Shown here piece by piece: positions 56,998 to 64,000 of a stretch of 64,000 nt of DNA. Source of the stretch: CAVRXT01 sp963725655 (GTDB lineage Bacteria > Acidobacteriota > Terriglobia > Acidiferrales > UBA7541); assembly GCA_963725655.1 (NCBI GenBank), contig CAVRYY010000003.1:248001-312000 (forward strand), given 5' to 3'. The position numbers were made by a program, and so were the translations under genes. Every line of letters starts with the position of its first letter. Positions within the stretch are counted from its first letter, which is position 1. A model generated the notes under the pieces. That model was not told the origin of the DNA. It searched no databases and saw nothing but the letters and a program-made list of their open reading frames with translations.

Positions 56998-58748
56998 TTC
57001 GCCGCGCCGCCGCCAAGCTCCCTCCTGCTTCCGCTCCCTGGATATTGTTTCCCGCAAAGTTTTCCTCCCTGCTCACCGACCTCCCGGTAATCCTGGCGGG
57101 CTTCGCGCTCTTCTACGCGCTGCTCTCACTCACCCACCACTGGATGGCGCCGGTCACCGAGCACACCGAAATCAGCCTGAGCCCGTGGGTGCTGCCCAAG
57201 TACGCCATGTATTCCACGCTGCGCATCGCCATCGCCTACGTGTTCAGCCTGGCCTTCACCTTCGTCTACGGTTACGTCGCCGCTTACAACGCCCGCGCCG
57301 AGCGCTTCATGCTCCCGCTCCTGGACACCCTGCAATCTATCCCCGTCCTCAGTTTTCTTCCGCCCGTGATGGTGGCCATGGTCGCGTTGTTTCCGTCGCG
57401 CCAGCTCGGCATCGAGCTCGGCTCCATCCTTCTGATTTTTACTGGTCAGGTTTGGAACATGACCTTCAGTTTCTACTCCTCGCTGAAAAGCATTCCCCGC
57501 GAAATGCAGGAAGCCGCGACGGTTTACCGCTGGAGTTGGTGGCAGCGCTTCATCCAGATGGAATTGCCTTACTCCGCCATCGGCTTGGTGTGGAATTCCA
57601 TGATGTCCGTCGCCGGTGGCTGGTTTTTTCTAATGGCTTGCGAGATGTTCGTTCTCGGCGACCGCGACCTGCGCCTGCCCGGTCTCGGTTCCTACCTGCA
57701 GACTGCTTCTAACCACGGTGACACTCGCGCCATCGTCTCCGGCCTGCTCTGCATGATCGGTGTGATCGTTATGATGGACCAGCTCATCTGGCGCCCTATT
57801 ATTGCCTGGGCCGAAAAATTTAAGTTCGAGCAGGTGGAAGCGACTGACCTTCCGCGCTCGCCCATTCTCGATTTGCTCCGCCGCTCCCGGGTTGTTCCCT
57901 GGGCTTCAGGCCTCACCGTCCGCCCCGCCCGCGAAAAGCTCACTCTCCATTTTGCAAAAAAGCATTTCGCCGAGAAGTCCGAAGCCGCCCCCAGCACCAC
58001 CAGGACCTGGGCCGGCCGCGCCGCTCTAGTCCTGTTGCTGGCCGGTCTCGCCTTCGCCTTCGTCAAAATGTGCGCGCTTCTCCTGCAGCTCACCGCTCCG
58101 GAATTACGCAGCATCTTGATCGGCGCGGGCGCCACGTTCCTGCGCGTCGAGCTCACTTTGGTGCTCGCCGCCCTGTGGACCGTCCCGGTGGGAATTTACG
58201 TGGGCCTTCGCCCGCGCCTCTCCGCCATCGCCCAACCTATCGCTCAGGTCGCCGCCTCCGTCCCCGCCACCGCTCTCTTTCCGATCATTCTCCTGGTGCT
58301 CATTCGCTTGGGAGGCGGCTTGGGCATCGGCTCCATCGTCCTGCTGCTCCTCGGCACCCAGTGGTATCTGCTCTTCAACGTAATCGCCGGTGCCATCTCC
58401 ATCCCATCCGACCTGAAAGAGGTGGTCAGCATTTTTCGCTTCGGCAAATGGAACCGCTGGCGCGAACTTTTCCTCCCCGCCGTCTTCCCCTACCTGATCA
58501 CCGGCTTCGTCACCGCTTCCGGAGGCGCCTGGAACGCCAGCATCGTCGCCGAGTACTTCCATTTCCGCGGCCACACCTACTCCACCACCGGCCTGGGCGC
58601 AGTCATCAGCGCCGCCACCGACTCCGGAAATTTCCAAGTGTTGCTAGGCGCCACCATAGTGATGGCCGCCATAGTAGTAACCATCAACCGCCTACTCTGG
58701 CGCCGCCTCTACACCCTCGCCGCCACCAGATTCAAACTCGAAGTCTGA
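56994..58748 (+). CDS. Double-length ABC permease (two fused binding-protein-dependent halves)
   Basis: The 584-residue membrane protein begins within the ATPase stop (ATGA). Each half has five to six helices and a copy of the EAA-type coupling loop: REMQEAATVYRWSWWQRFIQMELP at about residue 162 and DLKEVVSIFRFGKWNRWRELFLPAVFP at about residue 470. It is thus a fusion of two SsuC/TauC-like permease halves, so one chain makes the whole channel. Such transporters import nitrate, sulfonates or bicarbonate-like anions, but no periplasmic binding protein is encoded nearby, so the substrate cannot be named. Confidence 0.88.
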   Translation: MIRRAAAKLPPASAPWILFPAKFSSLLTDLPVILAGFALFYALLSLTHHWMAPVTEHTEISLSPWVLPKYAMYSTLRIAIAYVFSLAFTFVYGYVAAYNARAERFMLPLLDTLQSIPVLSFLPPVMVAMVALFPSRQLGIELGSILLIFTGQVWNMTFSFYSSLKSIPREMQEAATVYRWSWWQRFIQMELPYSAIGLVWNSMMSVAGGWFFLMACEMFVLGDRDLRLPGLGSYLQTASNHGDTRAIVSGLLCMIGVIVMMDQLIWRPIIAWAEKFKFEQVEATDLPRSPILDLLRRSRVVPWASGLTVRPAREKLTLHFAKKHFAEKSEAAPSTTRTWAGRAALVLLLAGLAFAFVKMCALLLQLTAPELRSILIGAGATFLRVELTLVLAALWTVPVGIYVGLRPRLSAIAQPIAQVAASVPATALFPIILLVLIRLGGGLGIGSIVLLLLGTQWYLLFNVIAGAISIPSDLKEVVSIFRFGKWNRWRELFLPAVFPYLITGFVTASGGAWNASIVAEYFHFRGHTYSTTGLGAVISAATDSGNFQVLLGATIVMAAIVVTINRLLWRRLYTLAATRFKLEV

Positions 58749-59131
58749 AGCCCAATGTGTGCTGCTTGTGTTCGTAGCGCCGCGGCTCGTCGCGGAAAAA
58801 CATCCAGTCGCCCTCCGCCTCCAAAGCAGCAACAGAAAAACAGTGCAAAGACCCAGACGATAAACTGACGGTACAGACCGCGAAGTCCGCTGCCGAATCA
58901 GCAGTCCTAGGGCGGGAGACACCGCCCGCTCAAACGAGGTGTTATCAAGCTGGAACCGTTAAGCCGTGGTGCCGACTGGCACGATCTAGGTATCAAAATG
59001 TGAAGTATCTATGATATAAAACACCCTCTCTGGTTAGTTCTGGTTTCGGCTCATTCATAGGCCCACACGCACCAGTTTCTGCTTCAACCCGGCCCCGAAA
59101 TAAGTTCAGTCCAACGACCGGAGGTGAGCCC
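58749..59131. other. Intergenic region before the atypical secreted gene
   Basis: This 383-base gap contains a small GC hairpin (GGGCGG-GAGACA-CCGCCC, 58910-58927) and an A/T-rich patch around 59002-59022 (CTATGATATAAAA) that may include a -10 box, but I could not match a -35. No gene is credible. GGAGGTGA precedes the GTG start at 59132. Confidence 0.45.
58910..58927. repeat. Short GC hairpin GGGCGG-N6-CCGCCC
   Basis: A perfect 6-bp stem with a 6-base loop sits 160 bases after the ABC permease stop. There is no U-run. It may be a REP-like element or weak transcript-end hairpin. Confidence 0.35.
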
Positions 59132-61195
59132 GTGTCCTTGAAATGTTCAGTGGTGCTGCTGATGAGTGTTCTCGCTCTTTCGGGCTCTTCTCGCGGGCAA
59201 GGTTTACCGAAGTATCGCATTGATCCTCCGAATGTGACCGTCGCGACAGGAGGAGCGGCGGTGCAGTTCCTTCTCATTCCTGATCTACCCGGACCACCGC
59301 CTGCCGCTGAGTGGCGTGTTAATGAGCGTGTTAGAGGTTACAAGAGAATTGGCACAATTAGTAAAACTGGACTTTATCAGCCTCCCCCGGACCTGCCACA
59401 GTACACACAGACGGTAACCATAGATGCCTTCCTGAACGGCGAGATAGTAGCGTCGGCTAACGTCGTCATCGTGGCAGGGAGTTGTTTGGTAGGCGGCCCA
59501 GCCTGTGTGCAGATTAGACCGGCCCACAGCTTAGAGGGTCCTGTCGCGTCCCGCATTGTCACACCGGGATCGTGGACGACCTTTATTGCAAACAGCTTGA
59601 ATCCGGTGGGCTCCGCGGTTCTGTGGACGATTAACGATTCTAAGGAAGGAGACGGAACCATAGGTACGATTCTGCAGCACGATAATAGCGTCGATTATCG
59701 TGCTCCGGCCTCCGTGCTGTCGGTTACGGTTAACCTTACGGCCACCCTAATATCTAATTCATCCATCAACGCCTCGGTCCAAATCATTGTCGCTGTCAAT
59801 CGCGTCGCGATACGTCGTCCGTCTCCTCGAGTCGGGAGCAAGGACAGAGACCAGTTTGTGCTGCATTGCTCCTCTCCACTGATTGCCAATAATTCGACTG
59901 GCTGCAGGGTTAAGAACTTTGACAGACTCGTGGGAGAGACCGGCAAAATAGCAGGTGTTGACGTCGGTGATCAGACGCCCGCGGGTGAGGTTACAGCAGT
60001 AAATTCTTCAAAGACATTATTTTCCGGTAGTCTCTTGTCGATAGACTTGCCTCAGGATCAGGTTTCAGGTGCCACTTGCCCCAATTACGACTGGAAGTTG
60101 ATTGTTCAGGCAGCAGAATCAGCGACTATTGTCATTTACGATCCTAGCGACGTTGGCCCCGGGGTCTGCGAGGGAAATAATTTCATTATTGCGCTACCCG
60201 TGCACGTTGTCTGGGCTGACGTGTCGGGGTTCCAACAAATCGCCGATCCAACCCGCACGCCGCCCGCTAAGCCCACGAGTTTTACGGACTGCCAAGGCGT
60301 GAATGGGCCTCAAACCATCGTCCCGTGCGACAGGTTCAGAACATGGGCAAAGATTTACTATAACTGGCGTTTGATTCCCTTCGTTTATAGACATTTGAGC
60401 CCGGCAGGAACAGTCCAAGCAACGCTTTCTCTCACCCCGGTGATCGGCGAAGGAAGCGACCAAGCCAGCTACGACATTTTGGCGGATCCCTCCTTAATGG
60501 TACGTAAGGAATGGCTCAACATTCCTCTGACTTTCGAAAAGACGTTGTCGTCAGGGTCTAACCTTGATGCGCTGATCATTCCAGTGGCTTACGACTTTAG
60601 GTGGCTGGCAAATCCAAACTTTAAGATGTACAGACACGTGCAGATCAGGAAGCCGCAGGTTCAAATCAGATCGGGAGTTGAAATCGCACCCACCACTCCA
60701 CACGACGTTAATGTTGTCGAGAGCGAGATTATAAAGTTCCCATTTGCCTTCACCTTTCACCAACAGCCTTCGATTTTCACGATCTATCCGGTTCTTGGCA
60801 TGGATGAAGGCTCACACGTAAACGTTCATATGGACGGTGAGCATGACTCCCTTCTGCGCGGGCTTGCAGGTGTGGACGGCAGCTTCCGATGGCCTTTCAA
60901 TTTCACCCATAACTTTTTCGGAGCAAACCCGGCTACGATCGATTTCACGTATCGCGAGCGATGGCTCGCCTACGACGAGCCAACTACAAATTTCGCAGTG
61001 AGCAGCACCGCCACGGAAACTCTATCCCATATACATCACGCGTACATGCGAGGCGCACTTAACCTTCCCCTTAATCCGTATTTACAATTTCAGACAACAT
61101 TCCTGAAGGGTTCGCTTCCGCCAGACTTTAGGGTTATAACCACCACCCTGACGGTCGGTTTGACCTTCACGAATCCAGGCAGCGCTGAACACTAG
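59132..61195 (+). CDS. Unrecognised secreted protein with Ig-like N-terminal repeats
   Basis: The GTG start at 59132 follows GGAGGTGA. The 687-residue product has a signal peptide (MSLKCSVVLLMSVLALSGSSRGQG) and N-terminal Ig-like beta-sandwiches: YRIDPPNVTVATGGAAVQFLL (27-47), then TISKTGLYQPPPDLPQYTQTVTIDAF and a second copy NDSKEGDGTIGTILQHDNSVDYRAPASVLSVTVNLTATL. The C-terminal half has no named domain; the last 120 residues alternate aromatic beta-strands (NFTHNFFGANPATIDFTYRERW). The DNA is visibly less GC-rich, with more A/T-ending codons than its neighbours, which suggests recent acquisition. No operon partner. Function unknown. Confidence 0.75.
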   Translation: MSLKCSVVLLMSVLALSGSSRGQGLPKYRIDPPNVTVATGGAAVQFLLIPDLPGPPPAAEWRVNERVRGYKRIGTISKTGLYQPPPDLPQYTQTVTIDAFLNGEIVASANVVIVAGSCLVGGPACVQIRPAHSLEGPVASRIVTPGSWTTFIANSLNPVGSAVLWTINDSKEGDGTIGTILQHDNSVDYRAPASVLSVTVNLTATLISNSSINASVQIIVAVNRVAIRRPSPRVGSKDRDQFVLHCSSPLIANNSTGCRVKNFDRLVGETGKIAGVDVGDQTPAGEVTAVNSSKTLFSGSLLSIDLPQDQVSGATCPNYDWKLIVQAAESATIVIYDPSDVGPGVCEGNNFIIALPVHVVWADVSGFQQIADPTRTPPAKPTSFTDCQGVNGPQTIVPCDRFRTWAKIYYNWRLIPFVYRHLSPAGTVQATLSLTPVIGEGSDQASYDILADPSLMVRKEWLNIPLTFEKTLSSGSNLDALIIPVAYDFRWLANPNFKMYRHVQIRKPQVQIRSGVEIAPTTPHDVNVVESEIIKFPFAFTFHQQPSIFTIYPVLGMDEGSHVNVHMDGEHDSLLRGLAGVDGSFRWPFNFTHNFFGANPATIDFTYRERWLAYDEPTTNFAVSSTATETLSHIHHAYMRGALNLPLNPYLQFQTTFLKGSLPPDFRVITTTLTVGLTFTNPGSAEH

Positions 61196-61268
61196 ACACC
61201 CTGCGCTATGCGGCACCCCAAACAGTTGTCTGTTGGCTCGTTGTGGAGAATAAGATGAACGACGCGGA

Positions 61269-62090
61269 TCAACCACCCGAAATTATTTCCTCAATCTTCA
61301 GCAAAAACTCAGTGGTTTCCCGGGGGCTAGCCACCCGATAGTGCGCACACGTAGCCGCGAATCCCCCCACGTGCACGGAAATTCCGCTGCGTCCGACCGC
61401 CGCAAACGCCTCTTCGTCCACTTCATCGTTCCCGACGTAGATTGGCAGGACCGGTTTCCGCAGCGTCCCCAGCAGCCAGGTCATCGCTTCGCCCTTACCC
61501 CTCACCCGATGGGTGAGCATTTCGATCACGCACTGCGTTTCCGTCGAATGAAAATCCTCGCCAGCCCGCTCGGCCGCATCTTCCATGATCTTGCGCAGCT
61601 TCCGCACCTCTTGCGCTTTTGCGTTGCGGTAGTGCGCGGCGACGCTGAACTCCTTATCCTCGACCAGCACTCCCGGCAAAACGCTCACCGTTTCCTTCAA
61701 TTCTTCCCGCAACGCCACCAGCACTTGCTTCTCCGCTTGCCGCACCCGGAACCGGCCGTCGCGCTCCCATCCGTACAGCCCAAAATAGTGCGCGCCTTTC
61801 ACCCGCAGCAGCCGCATCAAATCGGCGCGCCGGCGACCGCTCAGGAATACCAGGTAAATCCGGCGATGCCGCGCCAACCGCTGCAGCACCTGGCGTGTGG
61901 AATCCTCCAACAACACATCTTCCGGCCGCGGCGCGATCGGTACCAGCGTGCCGTCGAAATCCAGAACCAGCGCGATGCGCCGCGCCGCTCTCAGCCGCCG
62001 CGCAATCGCCGGCCAAGCTTGAAACAAGTCCAAAGCAGCACCATGCCCCGAGAGACGCGCCGTCACTCCCACCTTTGCCGCCGCACTCAT
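61269..62090 (-). CDS. otsB: Trehalose-6-phosphate phosphatase
   Basis: I start the gene at the ATG at 62090 (MSAAAKVGVTARLSG), which overlaps the OtsA stop codon by four bases; the frame to 62132 would intrude further into otsA. The 273-residue HAD-superfamily enzyme has DFDGTLVPIAP (motif I with the nucleophilic Asp), FLSGRRRADL (motif II Ser), and the late GKGEAMTWLL and YVGNDEVDEEAF (motifs III-IV) typical of OtsB. It removes phosphate from trehalose-6-phosphate to give the osmoprotectant trehalose. The overlap makes translational coupling with the synthase likely. Confidence 0.9.
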   Translation of the reverse strand: MSAAAKVGVTARLSGHGAALDLFQAWPAIARRLRAARRIALVLDFDGTLVPIAPRPEDVLLEDSTRQVLQRLARHRRIYLVFLSGRRRADLMRLLRVKGAHYFGLYGWERDGRFRVRQAEKQVLVALREELKETVSVLPGVLVEDKEFSVAAHYRNAKAQEVRKLRKIMEDAAERAGEDFHSTETQCVIEMLTHRVRGKGEAMTWLLGTLRKPVLPIYVGNDEVDEEAFAAVGRSGISVHVGGFAATCAHYRVASPRETTEFLLKIEEIISGG

Positions 62091-64000
62091 CGCTCCATCA
62101 CCGCGTCCGGCTGCTCCAATCGTATGTCGCACAATTCCGAAATCAGTTCCGCCGCCCAGCGGTATACGTTGTGTTCCCGCACGTTCCTGCGCATCCGCTG
62201 CATGCGCGCCTGCCGCTCTTCCGACGGCATCGCCAACGCAAATTTTATCGCGCTCGCCAGTTGCTCGCTGTCGTACGGATTCACCACCAGCGCATCGCGC
62301 AGTTCTCGCGACGCCCCGGCAAACTGGCTCAAGATCAGCACGCCATCCTCATCTTCGCGCGCCGCGATGAATTCCTTCGCCACCAGGTTCATTCCGTCGT
62401 GCAGCGACGTCACCATGCACAAATCCGCCGCTCGATACAGCGGCTCGATTTCCTTGTGGCTATGATGCTTCTTCAAAAATACGATCGGCTTCCATCGCTT
62501 GGTCTGATACTCCGCGTTGATCCGTTCCGATTCCCGGTCCACTTCGTTCAGAAATTCCTGATAACGCGGAATGCGCGTGCGGCTGGGCGCGCCCACTTGA
62601 ATAAAAGTGAATTGCTCGCGCATGCAGGGATTCTTCTGTAGAAAACACTCGATCCCGCGAAACCGCTCCATGATTCCCTTGGTGTAATCGAGCCGGTCCA
62701 CGCCGAAGCCCAGAAATGCCGCTTCCACCCCCAGGCCCTGCAGAATAGCGGTGCGTTGTTCCGGAGTCACCCGCGCCGGCGCGCCGGTATGCCGTTCCGG
62801 CCACGCCACGCTGATCGGATGCGGCCGCACCAGCGTGGTTTGGTCGCCGCGGTTCACCGAGAACCGGTCCCAATCGATGCGCGATTCCAGCGCTCGATCG
62901 ATCGTCTCCAGAAAATTATTGCAGTGCGCCTGGATATGGAAACTCACCAGATCGGCGCCCAGCAGCCCATCCAGCAATTCCTTCTGCCACGGGCAAATTC
63001 GAAACGCTTCCGGGTTGGGCCAGGGAATGTGCCAGAAAATTGCCACCCGCGCGTCCGGCCGCTTCTGCTTGATCAGCCGCGGCAGCAGCGCGAAATGATA
63101 ATCCTGAATCAGGACAATCGGCTCCACCGCTCCTTCCATCTCTTCCAGCACCGCGTCGCAGAATTGCGAGTTCACCTCTTTGTAGGCTTCCCAGTCCGAC
63201 ATTCGAAATATCGGACGGGTATGCGCGATGTGGCACAGCGGCCACAGCCCTTCGTTCGCGAACCCTAGGTAGTAGCCGTCGTACGCTTCTTCCTCGATCC
63301 AGATCCGGCGCAGCGTGTACTCCGGCTGCTCGGGAGGAACGCGCACCCGATCGTGCTTGTCCACCACATCGCGGTCCGCGTCTCCCGACGCATTCGCAAT
63401 CCACGTACCGCCGCATGCGCGCAGGATCGGCTCCAGCGCGGTCACCAATCCGCTCGCCGGCACCATCGTTTCGATCGCTTTCCCGCGCCGCACGTGTTCG
63501 TACGGTTCGCGGTTAGACACTACAAAGAGCGGCCGCCCTCGCAGCTTGGTCTGCATGCTGATCCGCAGACGCTCCGCCGTCCACAGCGATTCGCCCGTCT
63601 CCCGCAGCCGCGCTTCTTCTTCCGCCGACGCCCGCGCTTCCGTCAGGCTCTGCGCCAGCTTGGCCACCTCCCGCGAAAGCGGCTGGAACAATTCCTCAGT
63701 GGGCAGCGGACTTCGCGGCGCCCCGCGCCCCGACCGCAGCTCGCGAATCCATTCCTCAGTGCGCGTCAGCGGCAGGAAAATCGCCCATCGCAGCAACGCC
63801 ACCGTGATCATCACGATCAGCAGCACTTGAATCACCACGTGCCAAAGCGTCTCTCGCCACACTTGCTCGGTCTGCGCTTCGATATATCCTGCGTCGTGGT
63901 AGATCGTCAGCACTCCGATCACGTCGGTCGCGTGCGGCGCTGGCGCTCCGCTCGTTGCCGCCGCGTGGTGCGGTGGTTCCCCGTTCGGGTCGATAGTGTG
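62087..64000 (-). CDS. otsA: Trehalose-6-phosphate synthase with N-terminal membrane/sensor-like region (partial, N-terminus beyond right edge)
   Basis: The minus-strand frame is open to the window edge (637 visible residues), so the true start lies beyond it. The visible N-terminus (DVIGVLTIYHDAGYIEAQ) looks like the end of a periplasmic sensor domain. A transmembrane helix (visible 54-76, VVIQVLLIVMITVALLRWAIFL) and a HAMP/coiled-coil-like linker (LTRTEEWIRELRS, then REVAKLAQSLTEARASAEEEARLRE) follow. From about residue 157 it is an OtsA glycosyltransferase: FVVSNREPYE, FWHIPWPNPEAF, GFGVDRLDYTKGIMERF, and SLHDGMNLVAKEF. It uses UDP-glucose and glucose-6-phosphate. Ordinary OtsA proteins are soluble and lack such an N-terminus. 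otsB overlaps by four bases. Confidence 0.9.
   Translation of the reverse strand, partial: HTIDPNGEPPHHAAATSGAPAPHATDVIGVLTIYHDAGYIEAQTEQVWRETLWHVVIQVLLIVMITVALLRWAIFLPLTRTEEWIRELRSGRGAPRSPLPTEELFQPLSREVAKLAQSLTEARASAEEEARLRETGESLWTAERLRISMQTKLRGRPLFVVSNREPYEHVRRGKAIETMVPASGLVTALEPILRACGGTWIANASGDADRDVVDKHDRVRVPPEQPEYTLRRIWIEEEAYDGYYLGFANEGLWPLCHIAHTRPIFRMSDWEAYKEVNSQFCDAVLEEMEGAVEPIVLIQDYHFALLPRLIKQKRPDARVAIFWHIPWPNPEAFRICPWQKELLDGLLGADLVSFHIQAHCNNFLETIDRALESRIDWDRFSVNRGDQTTLVRPHPISVAWPERHTGAPARVTPEQRTAILQGLGVEAAFLGFGVDRLDYTKGIMERFRGIECFLQKNPCMREQFTFIQVGAPSRTRIPRYQEFLNEVDRESERINAEYQTKRWKPIVFLKKHHSHKEIEPLYRAADLCMVTSLHDGMNLVAKEFIAAREDEDGVLILSQFAGASRELRDALVVNPYDSEQLASAIKFALAMPSEERQARMQRMRRNVREHNVYRWAAELISELCDIRLEQPDAVMER

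Overview
The window reads as a stretch of a GC-rich chromosome from an Acidobacteriota member (Terriglobia/Acidobacteriia type). This is inferred from family content, not from a marker gene: a Tat-exported GH79 enzyme whose catalytic spacing resembles the Acidobacterium capsulatum enzyme, a sedolisin with C-terminal Ig-like repeats, FG-GAP/choice-of-anchor D surface proteins, a DUF6496 protein, and many small operons with outer-membrane assembly factors (Gram-negative envelope). I found no rRNA, tRNA, CRISPR array, IS element or phage module.

Layout. 1-10.8 kb: glycan degradation. A partial GH79 glycosidase is followed by small genes (VOC protein, DUF1579 protein, thioredoxin-like protein, receiver-only protein, DUF6496 protein), then an arabinan/arabinoxylan cluster of GH51, GH43, GH51 and a CE1-like esterase. 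11-21.9 kb: envelope and metabolism, with an OpgC-like acyltransferase, a GT39-type glycosyltransferase with TPR tail, an AraC regulator, a zinc alcohol dehydrogenase, a predicted pseudokinase fused to a TonB C-terminal domain, a DUF6629 protein, an M19 dipeptidase and a GNAT acetyltransferase. 22-28.6 kb: a lone spore-coat-U type secreted protein, a promoter-hairpin-terminator unit that looks like a small RNA or leader ahead of a beta-carbonic anhydrase, an APC permease and a sedolisin. 28.8-37.5 kb: a membrane histidine kinase, an ABC exporter followed by a secreted tandem M42 peptidase, a zinc-ribbon protein and a PcaB-like lyase. 37.5-49.2 kb, minus strand: a giant FG-GAP/Ig protein and a YihY - Omp85 - TamB run. 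49.7-53.6 kb: a bufferin-type RiPP metallophore operon (Cys-repeat precursor, DUF692/MNIO enzyme, DUF2063 partner, DoxX) followed by a secreted gluzincin peptidase. 53.6-58.7 kb: a tandemly duplicated leader, an MFS exporter, and an ABC importer pair with an unusual N-terminal MgtE_N-like domain and a double-length permease. 59-64 kb: an unrecognised secreted protein in less GC-rich DNA, and otsB plus a membrane-anchored otsA cut by the right edge.

The most interesting items are the bufferin operon with its own promoter, long leader and precursor/enzyme intercistronic hairpin; the candidate ncRNA/leader at about 22.95-23.1 kb; and four odd domain fusions: pseudokinase-TonB, sensor-like OtsA, tandem M42 with a metal-dead first half, and MgtE_N-ABC. 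Everything is from reading the sequence; no database search was run.
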